A program made the translations under genes and the position numbers. Shown here one piece after another: positions 1 to 9,874 of a DNA stretch of 64,000 nt. This DNA is from Anomaloglossus baeobatrachus (taxonomy: Eukaryota; Chordata; Amphibia; Anura; Aromobatidae). Position 1 is the stretch's first letter, and every line of letters starts with the position of its first letter. Location: contig NC_134354.1 in the NCBI RefSeq assembly GCF_048569485.1, positions 332,485,643 through 332,549,642 on the forward strand, read 5' to 3'. The notes beneath the pieces were generated by a model. That model was not told where the DNA came from. It did no database searches and saw nothing but the letters and a program-made list of their open reading frames with translations.

Positions 1-404
1 AAGCTCCCCAAACCACTGGCCACATGAATCAGATCCTACCTAGTAAAAGGCTCCTGACTGAAGCTCCCCAAACAACTGGCCACATGAATCAGATCCTGGC
101 TACTAAAAGGATCCTGCCTGATAGAAGCTCCCCAAACCACTGGCCAAATGAATCAGATCCTGGCTACTAAAAGGCTCCTGCCTGTTTGAAGCTCCCCAAA
201 CCACTGGCCACATGAATCAGATCCTGGCTACTAAAAGGCTCCTGCCTGATAGAAGCTCCCCAAACCACTGGCCACATGAATCAGATCCTGGCTACTAAAA
301 GGCTCCTGCCTGATTGAAGCTCCCCAAACCACTGGCCACATCAATCAGATCCTGCCTACTAAAAGGCTCCTGCCTGATTGAAGCTCCACAAACTACTGGC
401 TACA
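1..404. repeat. 64-bp satellite, block A
   Basis: Six to seven tandem copies of a unit of 60-64 bp, recognisable by GAAGCTCCCCAAACCACTGG near its start and TACTAAAAGGCTCCTGCCTG near its end. Position 1 lies inside the array, so it continues to the left of the window. The last copy is degenerate and runs straight into U11 unit A, which shows the U11 gene was embedded in or amplified together with this satellite. Confidence 0.95.
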
Positions 405-493
405 TCTTTGCACACAAACGGGTAAAATGCATGTAACATCCAATAAGATTCGTCAGCTCAAGCTCAGCTCCCCCCACGTGACGTAAAAGGTGG

Positions 494-520
494 ATTCCCA
501 TGATGCTTCAGCATTTGCAT
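494..520 (+). promoter_or_regulatory. Distal sequence element (SPH + octamer) of U11 copy A
   Basis: ATTCCCATGATGC (494-506) fits the SPH/Staf (ZNF143) site, and ATTTGCAT (513-520) is a perfect octamer. The pair ends about 203 bp before the U11 5' end at 723, the standard place of the distal element in vertebrate snRNA genes. A CACGTGACGTAA stretch lies just upstream. I could not identify a proximal sequence element with confidence in the -65 to -45 region. Confidence 0.85.
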
Positions 521-722
521 ATATTTGAATAGAGATGATAGATAATATTTGCACAATATTAATCACAGAAATACTAATCACATATCTTTGTAAGAGAACA
601 CAAGTATCCCGATGTGACTGTATGATAGAGTAATGGATGGAAAAAACTATTTAGATCGCCACAAGCTAGGTCGTCCTGCCGTGGATACTGGCATCTAAGC
701 GGCCCTATGATTTGGTAAAAAT

Positions 723-855
723 AAAAAGAGCTTGTGCTGTGCATAGCACATCATTTTCCCCATGGTGGGAATGGTGGTGTGGAATTGTTAGCAAGAGATT
801 TTGAAAGCATAATTGTTACACTTTGGACTGCCTATGATTGTTTTTCTGGGCGTCC
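723..855 (+). ncRNA. RNU11: U11 snRNA, copy A (diverged, possible pseudogene)
   Basis: This is a 133-nt copy of U11, which recognises the 5' splice site of U12-type introns in the minor spliceosome. It shares with copy B the stem-loop GTGCT..AGCAC near the 5' end, the near-invariant core CAAGAGATTTTGAAAGCATA and a 3'-terminal hairpin closed by GGAC/GTCC. Two functional sites differ. The 5' end reads AAAAAGAGC instead of AAAAAGGGC, changing a base that pairs with the CCTTT of U12-type 5' splice sites. The Sm-site region reads AATTGTTAC instead of AATTTTTAT. The promoter elements and 3' box are kept, so it may be transcribed, but it could be a pseudogene or a variant. Confidence 0.88.
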
Positions 856-864
856 TACATCACT

Positions 865-876
865 GTAAAAGATAGA
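865..876 (+). terminator. snRNA 3' box of U11 copy A
   Basis: GTAAAAGATAGA fits the vertebrate snRNA 3' box core AAARNNAGA. It begins 10 nt after the predicted RNA end, where Integrator-dependent 3' end formation expects it. Confidence 0.75.
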
Positions 877-994
877 AAAGCTGTGGAGGCTTGTGAGGTA
901 CGTATGCCTGTCTGCAGGGGGAGCACTGAGGGCATTATTTCCTTCTAGTGTGACCCTATTGAGCTTGGTCGCCGAAAATAGACTTCCGTTATAG

Positions 995-1365
995 GTTCCC
1001 CAAACCACTGGCTACTCAAAGGCTCCTGCCTGCTAGAAGCTCCCCAAACCACTGGCCACATGAATCAGATCCTGGCTACTAAAAGGATCCTGCCTGACAG
1101 AAGCTCCCCAAACCACTGGCCACATGAATTAGATCCTGGCTACTAAAAGGCTCCTGCCTGACAGAAGCTCCCCAAACCACTGGCCACATGAATTAGATCC
1201 TGGCTACTAAAAGGCTCCTGCTTGATTGAAGCTCCCCGAACCACTGGCCACATGAATCAGATCCTGGCTACTAAAAGGCTCCTGCTTGATTGAAGCTCCC
1301 CAAACCACTGGCCACATTAATCAGATCCTGGCTACTAAAAGGCTCCTGCCTGATTGAAGCTCCAC
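995..1365. repeat. 64-bp satellite, block B
   Basis: About six copies of the same 60-64 bp unit separate the two U11 units. Both junctions occur at equivalent positions of the satellite monomer in the two units, so the whole 972-bp block (satellite plus U11 unit) behaves as one tandem duplication. Confidence 0.93.
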
Positions 1366-1469
1366 AAACTACTGGCTACATCTTTGCACACAAACGGGTA
1401 AAATGCATGTAACATCCAATAAGATTCGTCAGCTCAAGCTCAGCTCCCCCCACGTGACGTAAAAGGCGG

Positions 1470-1496
1470 ATTCCCATGATGCTTCAGCATTTGCAT
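1470..1496 (+). promoter_or_regulatory. Distal sequence element (SPH + octamer) of U11 copy B
   Basis: ATTCCCATGATGC (1470-1482) followed by the octamer ATTTGCAT (1489-1496), ending 199 bp before the RNA start at 1695. It is identical to the element of copy A. This architecture (Staf site plus Oct-1 site) is known to activate Pol II and type-3 Pol III snRNA genes. Confidence 0.87.
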
Positions 1497-1694
1497 ATAT
1501 TTGAATAGAGATGATAGATAATATTTGCACACTATTAATCACAGAAATACTAATCACATATCTTTGTAAGAGAACACAAGTACCCCGAATTGGACTGTAT
1601 TATAGAGTAATGGACGGAAAAAAACTATTTAGATCGCCACAAGCTAGGTCGTCCTGCCGTGGATACTGGCATCTAAGCGGCCCTATGATTAGGT

Positions 1695-1827
1695 AAAAAG
1701 GGCTTGTGCTGTGCATAGCACATCAGTGTGCCTATGGCGGGAATGGTGGTGTGGAATCGTTATCAAGAGATTTTGAAAGCATAATTTTTATACTTTGGAC
1801 TGCCTATGATTGTTCTTCTGGTCATCC
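1695..1827 (+). ncRNA. RNU11: U11 spliceosomal snRNA, copy B
   Basis: This 133-nt gene closely matches what I recall of human U11 (about 134 nt). The 5' end AAAAAGGGCTT is the region that base-pairs with U12-type 5' splice sites. A stem-loop GTGCT-GTGCAT-AGCAC follows. Then comes GGAATCG..ATCAAGAGATTT with GAAGC/AAAGC, the strongest U11 signature, and the Sm site AATTTTTAT in the same place as human AATTTTTTGG. The RNA ends in a 3' hairpin from TTTGGACTGCC to GGTCATCC. A distal promoter element lies 199 bp upstream and a 3' box 10 bp downstream. All parts known to be needed look intact, so this is the better candidate for the functional gene. Its position upstream of GMEB1 also matches the human map. 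Confidence 0.94.
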
Positions 1828-1836
1828 TACATCACT

Positions 1837-1848
1837 GTAAAAGACAGA
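1837..1848 (+). terminator. snRNA 3' box of U11 copy B
   Basis: GTAAAAGACAGA fits the 3' box consensus core AAARNNAGA and begins 10 nt after the RNA end at 1827. Confidence 0.78.
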
Positions 1849-1959
1849 AAAGCTTGGGAGACTTGTGAGATACGTATGCCTGTCTGCAGGGGGAGCACTG
1901 AGGGCATTACTTCCTTCTAGTGTGGCCCTATTGAGCTTGGTCGCCGAAAACGGACTTCC

Positions 1960-3095
1960 ATTATAAGTTCCCCAAACCACTGGCTACTAAAAGGCTCCTG
2001 CCTGCTAGAAGCTCCCCAAACCACTGGCCACATGAATCAGATCCTGGCTACTAAAAGGATCCTGCCTGACAGAAGCTCCCCAAACCACTGGCCACATGAA
2101 TTAGATCCTGGCTACTAAAAGGCTCCTGCCTGACAGAAGCTCCCCAAACCACTGGCCACATTAATCAGTTCCTGGCTACTAAAAGGCTCCTGCCTGATAG
2201 AAGCTCCCCAAACCACTGGCCACATGATCAGATCCTGGCTACTAAAAGGCTCCTGCCTGATAGAAGCTTCCCAAACCACTGGCCACATGAATTAGATCCT
2301 GGCTACTAAAAGGCTCCTGCCTGACAGAAGCTCCCCAAACCACTGGCCACATTAATCAGTTCCTGGCTACTAAAAGGCTCCTGCCTGATAGAAGCTCCCC
2401 AAACCACTGGCCACATGATCAGATCCTGGCTACTAAAAGGCTCCTGCCTGATAGAAGCTTCCCAAACCACTGGCCACATGAATTAGATCCTGGCTACTAA
2501 AAGGCTCCTGCCTGACAGAAGCTCCCCAAACCACTGGCCACATTAATCAGTTCCTGGCTACTAAAAGGCTCCTGCCTGATAGAAGCTCCCCAAACCACTG
2601 GCCACATGATCAGATCCTGGCTACTAAAAGGCTCCTGCCTGATAGAAGCTTCCCAAACCACTGGCCACATGAATCAGATCCTGGCTACTAAAAGGCTCCT
2701 GCCTGATAGAAGCTCCACAAACCACTAGCCATATGAATCAGATTCTGGCTACTAAAAGGCTCCTGCCTGATAGAAGCTCCCCAAACCACTGGCCACATGA
2801 ATCAGATCCTGGTTACTAAAAGACTCCTGCCTGACAGAAGCTCCCCAAACCACTAGCCACATGAATCAGATCCTGGCTACTAAAAGGCTCCTGGCTGATT
2901 GAAGCTCCCCAAACCACTGGCCACATGAATCAGATCCTGGCTACTAAAAGGCTCATGCCTGATTGAAGATCCCTGAACCACTGGCCGCATTAATGAGATC
3001 CTGGCTACTAAAGGGAACTGCCTGATTCATGCTCCCCAAACCGCTAACCACATGAATCAGATTCCGGCTACTAAGGAGCACCTGCCTGATTTAGT
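1960..3095. repeat. 64-bp satellite, block C, with a three-monomer higher-order repeat
   Basis: About 17-18 copies of the 64-bp unit. From about 2158 to 2730 three distinct monomers recur in fixed order, marked by CATTAATCAGTTCC, CATGATCAGATCC (one base short) and GAAGCTTCCC. This gives a 191-bp higher-order unit present three times. Copies towards 3095 are increasingly degenerate. Confidence 0.93.
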
Positions 3096-3430
3096 AACAG
3101 AAAAAAAGAAAATTCCGGTTGTCCTATAAAATTTCTAATTTATTTCAAAGCCATTAAAGTGATATCGTCAGTTAGGAAACACAGCTCATGAACTACCTTT
3201 CCGAACTTCAGAGAGTTAGGGATTCGGCTGTTCTTTGTGCCAGCTGTCAAACTAACTCAGAAAGTGCTGCATGCCGACTTCCAGCAATCAGCTGCACGGG
3301 TCAGGATGACGTCAGTAGCATGGTTAGGTCATCTGATCACGCTGCTGTCGTCACTCACCGGCGCCTCAGAGGTGCAGAAAGTGTTGGTGCTACGTGCTTC
3401 CGTGGAGCTGAATACACAGAAGTTTTGTTA
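3096..3430. other. No gene seen
   Basis: Moderately GC-rich single-copy-looking sequence between the satellite and a purine-rich repeat. Short open frames occur, with no recognisable domain or splice pattern. Confidence 0.5.
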
Positions 3431-4023
3431 TAATTGGGGGAGGAGGGGGAGGGAAAAAAGTGTGGACACAGTATGGAGAGCGAAGGGCATGGGATGGGTG
3501 CAGATAAAGTATGAGGAGCAAGAGGGGATGTATGAGGAAACAGTATTAGTGAGGGAATGTATACATACATAGTATGAGAAGCGAGGGGAATTGGATAAAA
3601 TCGGATACAGTATGGGTAGTAGGGGGATGTGTGAAGAGACAGTATGAGGGATGAGGGGAAGGGAAAAAATTGAGGATACAGTATGAGGAGAGAGAAAGGC
3701 ATGGGTACAGACAGTATGGAGAGCGAAGAAGGGCATGTATGGGAAAACAGTATGAGGGAGGATGTATGCGTGCACAGTATGGGGAGCAATGGGGATGGGA
3801 TGAGTGTAGACACAGTATAGGGAGTGGGGGAATGTGAGAGGAGGCAGTATGGAGAATGATGAAATAAAATATGGGAGAAAAGAGTATGGTTAGCAGGGTG
3901 GATGTGAGAGGAGAAAGTATGGGAGTGTAGGGAAATGTATGAGGAGCCTTTTGGGGGTAATAGTGTGAGGAGCCAGTACGGGGGAAGAAAAGTGTGAGTC
4001 TGCATAGAATAAAAACTAGGTAA
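3431..4023. repeat. Purine-rich degenerate tandem repeat
   Basis: Strongly strand-asymmetric (G/A-rich on plus). It is built from irregular copies of words such as ACAGTATG, GAGGAGCGAGGGGA and GGGATGTATGAGG with a loose spacing of 40-60 bp. Long open frames on the minus strand here are only low-complexity Ser/Pro/His translations of the repeat. Confidence 0.8.
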
Positions 4024-4024
4024 A

Positions 4025-4047
4025 GTGTGTGTGTGTGTGTGTGTGTG
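4025..4047. repeat. (GT)n microsatellite
   Basis: About eleven GT dinucleotides between the purine-rich repeat and the LTR element. Confidence 0.9.
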
Positions 4048-4079
4048 GGGGGCAGAATAGAGAAGGAATAGCATGGGGG

Positions 4080-5256
4080 TGTGACGCCCTGGACCCCAGG
4101 GGTCACAGGTAACAACACCTACCACATACACACACCCCCTCTCGGACCCCGCTCGGGTCCGGCGCTGCTGCGGCTGCTGCTCAGTGGCTCGAACGGTGGG
4201 TCGGATCCGGGGACTCGAGCGGCGCTCCTCGCCCGTGAGTGAAAGGGGTGGTTGGTTTGAGGGATTTGGTCTGTGACGCCACCCACGGGTTATGGTGAAG
4301 ATAGGCACCACCGCTGCTGGTGACGGGGATCCCGGGAGCGATGGTCGGGAGCAGCTGGGATGTTGTTTCCCCCCTCCGTGGGTAGGGGTTGGTGGTCCCG
4401 GGGCCCGATAGTGTGACGGGGAGGCAGGGTTGATGAGGTGCAGGGTTGCAGGGACAGCGCGGCGCGGTGCCGGATGGCACGGGTGTACTCACTCAGTAAG
4501 AGATGCACAAAGTCCTCGGTAAACCAAACGGCTGGATGGACGGGTCCCGCAGCCGGCTGCAGTGTCTCTCCCCGGACAGGTGATGGCGGCTGTCTTTCCC
4601 TGCACCTTTGTGTACTGTGTACTGTTTGACTACGATTGATTCCCAACGGTAGTCCGCTCCCCGGTGTATGGGTGCCGGAGGAGCCCATTTGCCCGCAGGC
4701 GCTGCCCCTTGGGTCTCTAGCCTTAGGCGGTAGCTGTATACCCTCACGGTGTGGGCGGTTGCCTTCAATCGGGACTTTGGCTGTTAGGAAACCCCTGGGG
4801 TTCCTGTCACACTCGGATTTGACTGTTGACGGCGACTCCAAGCCTAGTCGGGGTCCGATGGCCCTGCCTGTGTGTGCTGGCTTCCCTTTGCTCCCCGGTC
4901 GGTACCGGCGGGCCGTCGCCCATCCCCGGACCTACGGTTCCGCGTCGGTTCACCACTCCTGCAGGCGACCACCACCGTCTGCCAACCTTGCTGTCAGTGC
5001 CTGGGCCACAACCCAGACACCCAAGTGTTTACTCCTCACACTTCAACCTCCTAAACTGTTCTGACACTTTTCCCGCCTTCAGGCCTGTGAACTCCTTGGT
5101 GGGTGGGCCAACCGCTTGGCTCCGCCCCACCTGGTGTGGACATCAGACCCTGGAGGGAGGCAACAAGGGTTTTGTGTTTGGCTAATGTTACTGTCTAGTG
5201 GGGGTGGGGATGTTTGTGTGTTACCTGTGATGACCTGGCTAGTCCAGGGCGCCACA
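4080..5256 (-). repeat. 3' LTR of the fossil element
   Basis: Direct counterpart of 7439-8534. The shared part runs from about 4140 to 5256 and ends CAGGGCGCCACA on the plus strand. Confidence 0.82.
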
Positions 5257-5964
5257 TTCCCCCTTGGTGAAATGCAGACCGTCCGCGGGCTGCCCGTCCA
5301 TCACCGGTTTTATTTTTCAAAACTGTAAAAACATAAATAACATGTAAACATTTCAAACATAAGCAATTTTGTTAGGTCACTTGAAACGTTGCACATATAA
5401 AAACACTTTTAATAATGACAGACGGATGGATGTCTTCCGCTCTCCCACCCAAGCAACCTAGCCCTGATGCTGCCCCTAAGAAGTGGGCAGCACCCCTTGA
5501 CCCCAGTCCAGGTTCAGGCTACCCGAGTGGGAACGGGTACGATAACTTGCACCCGACTGTCACTTTAGGGGACCCCACGTCCAGGGGGACCCCTGACCCC
5601 CAGAGGATGGCGACTGGTCCTGGTGGTGGCCGGGCCCCAGCCTGCTCTGCTGCGGGCCCTTCCTCCAATCTGCCTCTCCGGAGGCAGCAACGGTTTCCAT
5701 CCCACAAAACTATTTACAAGCCCACAAGTTTGTGGGTGGCCTGCCAGTTCTCGGCCATGTTAATGAGCAGTTTCTCATGTGGGCGGTAAAAACACACAGA
5801 GTCCCTCCGGGGACAACTTGCCGGCAACGGCCGGGATAATCACTGTAGCTAATCAGATGATCTTCGGTTTTGATTCATTTTCATTCACATAAACAACAGT
5901 GCTGGGGGTCCCGTTGGGACAAAGTTATGCAACGGCGGACCGCTGCCACTACTTGAGGTCGTAC

Positions 5965-6462
5965 TCATCTAGGACCTCTTCCAGAGTCAACATCCGGATG
6001 GCTTGGTGGAGGAGGAGGGGGCTGGGGCCGCATCTGCTCTCCGCGGCTCTTCCTTTGCTTAACCTCCAGGGCGAAACAGCCCCTCTCCCCGCAGTGGCGG
6101 GTGTAAGTTACCAGGTTGCCCGGCAATAGATCGCGACCTGGGTGGCCCGTGGGAAGATGTGAGTTGACATCGCAGCGGGCCACAAACACTTCGGCCTCCA
6201 GGCCCGGCTCGTAGATAAAACCGAACCCCCTCCGTGTGCCAAACTGCCGGACATGGCCTTCATACACCGGGCCCCGCACCCGAAAGGTGGCATGACGGAG
6301 TGCATCCTTTTCTTTAATCACCTGCGCCACTACTTCGGCCCTCTGCTGCTCCCTGGCGGCAATCTCTCGGCCCAACTGATTTGGTTCCCTGTCCCAATAA
6401 GGGGCGTTGGCAGACCCCTGCGCCCGGGTAGGGCCCCGCTGGACCGCGCCCACACTGGCCAC
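5965..6462 (-). CDS. Cold-shock-domain-like protein in LTR element (fossil)
   Basis: An open frame of 165 codons on the element's sense strand. Residues about 60-130 resemble a cold-shock domain: RRGFGFI corresponds to the RNP1 motif, EVFVARCDV to RNP2, and GERGCFALEV to the final strand (GEKGAEAANV in YB-1-type proteins). Such domains bind single-stranded RNA or DNA. The C-terminus is Arg/Pro-rich. Within the element it overlaps the end of the upstream frame, so it may be part of a gag-like nucleic-acid-binding product. The domain assignment is by eye; the role in the element is inference. Confidence 0.6.
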   Translation of the reverse strand: MASVGAVQRGPTRAQGSANAPYWDREPNQLGREIAAREQQRAEVVAQVIKEKDALRHATFRVRGPVYEGHVRQFGTRRGFGFIYEPGLEAEVFVARCDVNSHLPTGHPGRDLLPGNLVTYTRHCGERGCFALEVKQRKSRGEQMRPQPPPPPPSHPDVDSGRGPR

Positions 6463-7226
6463 TACCGGTACTCTCTCGTGGGAGTCCCGCGGTGACGTGG
6501 CCTGGACTGCTGCTTTGCAGTGGCGGCCCGCGGTGCAGCCTCAGCCAAGGCAGGGGATTCAGGGACAGCTGGCCTCACCGGTTGGGCCTTCGAGCCTGCA
6601 GCGGCCGGTTCTTCCACAGCCGGGCGGACTGCCGGAGCCGGGACGGTCTCAGGTGCGGCCACTTTCGGGGCCGACGGCTTCTTATCGCGGACGGACGCCT
6701 CCCGCGGTATCTTCCATGGCAGCGGGAAAGATACGGGCCGTTCACAGACAACGCCCCCAGGTCGGTCCTCTAGGGCGGACGGGTTTGATTCCGCTACCGG
6801 TGGTGGGGGTAGCGGTCCGAGCGGAGGGGCAACAGGAACTGGTACAGATGGCAGGGGAGGCAGGAGGGTGAGCGGGCGCAGGCCGGGCCCCTCAGCCGCA
6901 GCGGCCGGTCCTTCTCGGACACAGGGGCGTGGGTCGCTTACCCGCTCTTCCAACACTGCCTCCACCTCGCGTCTCCGCACGGCCGCCGCCACTTCCTCCA
7001 TCTCGGCCACCCAGCGCTCCATCAAGAACCGAACCTGGGCTTGAAGGCGGCAGCACATTTGCGCAGTCCGGGCCTCCACCCACGCCGCTGTTCCTGGCGT
7101 GGGCTCTGGAATCTCGGCATCACCGGACGGAATGGGCATTCTTGCTGGCAAGCTTCCAGGAACCAAATGTTTGCAGAGTCCTGGCATCCCCGCTTTTATA
7201 GCCTCGGCTACATTAGGCAGACACAC
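6462..7226 (-). CDS. Pro/Ala-rich gag-like protein in LTR element (fossil)
   Basis: An open frame of 254 codons beginning shortly after the primer-binding-site region. Residues about 45-90 are predicted helical and Ala/Glu/Arg-rich (VEARTAQMCCRLQAQVRFLM and following). The rest is Pro/Ala/Val-rich and low in complexity. The position suggests a gag-like product, but I recognise no capsid motif or zinc knuckle. Confidence 0.45.
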   Translation of the reverse strand: MCLPNVAEAIKAGMPGLCKHLVPGSLPARMPIPSGDAEIPEPTPGTAAWVEARTAQMCCRLQAQVRFLMERWVAEMEEVAAAVRRREVEAVLEERVSDPRPCVREGPAAAAEGPGLRPLTLLPPLPSVPVPVAPPLGPLPPPPVAESNPSALEDRPGGVVCERPVSFPLPWKIPREASVRDKKPSAPKVAAPETVPAPAVRPAVEEPAAAGSKAQPVRPAVPESPALAEAAPRAATAKQQSRPRHRGTPTREYR

Positions 7227-7438
7227 ACCCGCCCCCCCTTGGTTCTCTTCAGCACTTCCGCTTGTTGGGGGCGTGGCTTCGCTTTCACGCCTTCCCTGCT
7301 CGGAGAAGCTCGAGCGGGAGATTTTTGCGCCAAAGATGGCGGCGCTTCAAAATGTTCGGCCGGACACAGCCAGCGGGGACTGCAAGGCGCACTTCTACTG
7401 GTAAGTAGATGGGTTCAATCCTGTTCGTGACGCCAAGT

Positions 7439-8534
7439 TGTCGCGGGCGGGGAGGACGCCGCCGCACTGCGCGCTCGCTAACGCTTGGGTCCGGCGTTGC
7501 TGCGGCTGCTGCTCAGGGACTTGAGCGGCGCTCCTCGCTCGTGAGTGAAAGGAGTGGTTGGTTTGAGGGATTTGGTCCGTGACGCCACCCACGGATTGTG
7601 GTGAAGATAGGCACCACCGCTGCTGGTGACGGGGATCCCGGGAGCGATGGTAGGGATCAGCTGGGATGTTGTTTCCCCCCTCCGTTGGTAGGGGTCGGTG
7701 TTCCCGGGGCCCGGTGGTGTGACGGGGAGGCAGGGTTGGTGAGGTGCAGGGTTGCAGGGACAGCGCGGCGCCGGATGGCACGGGTGTACTCACAAAGTCC
7801 TCGGTAAACCAAACGGCTGGGTGGACGGGTCCCGCAGCCGGCTGCAGTGTCTCTCCCCGGACAGGTGATGGCGGCTGTCTTTCCCTGCACCTTTGTGTAC
7901 TTGTTTGACTACGATGGATTCCCAACGGTAGTCCGCTCCCCGGTGTATGGGTGCCGGAGGAGCCCGTTTGCCCTCAGGCGCTGGCCCTTGGTCTCTAGCC
8001 TTAGGCGGTAGCTGTATACCCTCACGGTGTGGACGGGGTCCTTCAATCGGGTCTTTGGCTGTTAGGAAACCCCTGGGGTTCCTGTCACACTCAGATTTGA
8101 CTGTTGACGGCGACTCCAAGCCTAGTCGGGGTCCGATGGCCCTGCCTGTGTGTGCTGGCTCCACTTCGCTCCCCGGTCGGTACCGGTGGGCCGTCGCCCG
8201 TCCCCGGTCCTACGGTTCCGCGTCGGTTCACCACTCCTGCAGACGGCCACCACCGTCTGCCAACCTTGCTGTCAGTGCCTGGGCCACAACCCAGACACCC
8301 AAGTGTTTACTCCTCACACTTCAACCTCCTAAACTGTTCTGACACTTTTCCCGCCTCCAGGCCTGTGAACTCCTCGGTGGGTGGGCCAACTGCTTGGCTC
8401 CGCCCCACTTGGTGTGGACATCAGACCCTGGATGGAGGCAACAAGGGTTTTGTGTTTGGCTAATGTTACTGTCTAGTGGGGGTGGGGGTGTTTGTGTGTT
8501 ACCTGTGACGACCTGGCTAGTCCAGGGCGCCACA
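7439..8534 (-). repeat. 5' LTR of the fossil element
   Basis: 1096 bp, TG..CA-bounded on either strand. The primer-binding-site-like stretch lies at 7411-7436, directly after the LTR in the element's sense. Confidence 0.85.
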
Positions 8535-9290
8535 AATGTATAATATCTTTGTGCACTTTTAGATTGTGTAACACGACCATATAACATGTAGTCACGGTTT
8601 CATCCAGTATTACAGCTCAGGCCTATTTATTGCTCTTAGTAGCAGGATCTAGTGAAGCCGCTATTTTCCCTACAGAGCTGGGTTTTGTAGATAATGAAGA
8701 GGATGCTGCGTCATCGTCATATAGCTGATGGGGAGAGATACAAAATCAGATCCCCCTGAACTAATATTGATGACCTCTTCTACAGATAGGTGATCAGGGA
8801 AGCTGTCATTTTTACTGCTGATAATTTTGGACACATACCACTTAGGGAATGTGCATTGACATTTTTGGGGGCACATCCCACCATGGAAACCACTATGAAA
8901 AATCCTCGAATGACCATTTGCATCTACTCGCTGTGCACAGGTTCAGGGTTTTCAGCATCTTTTACCCACTTCAGGTTTCTAAAACCACCAAGTGATTAAA
9001 AGAATTGACCTCTCCATTCTTCTGGTGTTTTCCACTCGGAAAAAGTTCTGTATTTTACAATGCAAATCAATGGGAAGACTCGGAAGATGCCGGAATCTAC
9101 AACTCCCAGCTTGTCCTTAACAATGGTAAGGAGATGCTGAGAGTTGTTGTTATCAGACTGTGGACCATACAGGAACCACAATACTGATTAGACACAGGCA
9201 ATATCACAAATAATCATTTACATCCAGGTATTTTTATAGGTAAGATCTTCTGAGTCGTTCCCATCCTTTTTGTCTCCACTCAGTACAGAC
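8535..9290. other. Old dispersed repeat fragments, no gene seen
   Basis: Contains a degenerate stretch around 8755-8800 (TATTGATGACCTCTTCT) and one around 9090-9115 (CTACAACTCCCAGC) that look like pieces of widespread vertebrate/amphibian repeats. No exon structure is recognisable. Confidence 0.4.
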
Positions 9291-9369
9291 GCCATGATGA
9301 GGTTTCGTGCCAACTGCTCTTCTCTGAAGCCCTCCCTCTTTATTCTTCAGCATCACTTCCCCACACAGC

Positions 9370-9640
9370 ACCTTTAAAAATAAAAGTATCATTATACTGC
9401 CCCATAAATATCTCCCATGCTGTGCCCCTGAATAAATAATTGCTGTTCTTCCTTCACAAAATATCCCCCCACACTGCCCTTATCCAAAATACCTCCCACA
9501 CTGCCTCTCTCCTTAATATACCCCCACGCTGCCTCTTTCCATAATGTCCCCATGCACAGCTCGTCTCCATAATGTCCCCTCCACACTGCTCTCTTTATAA
9601 TATACCCCCACACTGCCTCTCTCCATAATATTTTGCCTCC
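9370..9640. repeat. Degenerate C-rich tandem repeat
   Basis: Irregular copies of a unit of about 35-45 bp with words CCCCCACACTGCCTCT and CCATAATGTCCCC. It appears to be a diverged relative of the cleaner CA-rich array that follows. Confidence 0.7.
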
Positions 9641-9699
9641 TTTATTATTATTATTATTATTATTTATTTATATATTCCCCCCCAAACTGCTCTTTTGTA

Positions 9700-9830
9700 A
9701 TCCCCCCCACACACACAATACAATGCACCCTCCATTACCCTTTCCCCACACACACATACACACACAATACAATGCACCCCCATTACCCCTACACACACAC
9801 ACACAATACAATGCACCCTCCATTACCCTT

Positions 9831-9874
<44 letters not shown>

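Larger units (their letters stand above)
4080..8534 (-). mobile_element. Non-autonomous LTR retroelement (fossil), minus strand
   Basis: Two long repeats of about 1.1 kb in direct orientation flank 2.2 kb of internal sequence. Read on the minus strand, the 5' LTR starts TGTGGCGCCC and ends CGCGACA. A primer-binding-site-like TGGCGTCACGAACAGG stretch follows, and a polypurine tract AAGGGGGAA abuts the 3' LTR. No protease, integrase or reverse transcriptase is present; instead there are two overlapping frames, one cold-shock-domain-like. It therefore must have depended on another element's enzymes. The LTRs are similar but carry scattered substitutions and small length differences, suggesting moderate age. 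The outermost left boundary (4080-4130) is uncertain and I found no convincing target-site duplication. Confidence 0.82.

Noticed and set aside
630-680. Proximal sequence element for U11
   Set aside because: The region is conserved between the two units, but no stretch matches the vertebrate consensus well enough to place it.
1511-1696. 61-codon frame upstream of U11 copy B
   Set aside because: It covers the snRNA promoter region and ends at the U11 start; it is not kept intact in unit A.
3355-4311. 318-codon minus-strand frame
   Set aside because: It spans purine-rich tandem repeat, a GT microsatellite and LTR sequence; the composition is low-complexity and no domain is present.
4181-5185. 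Several frames of 100-180 codons in GC-rich sequence
   Set aside because: They lie inside an LTR and recur in the partner LTR at 7395-8463; GC-rich sequence leaves frames open by chance.
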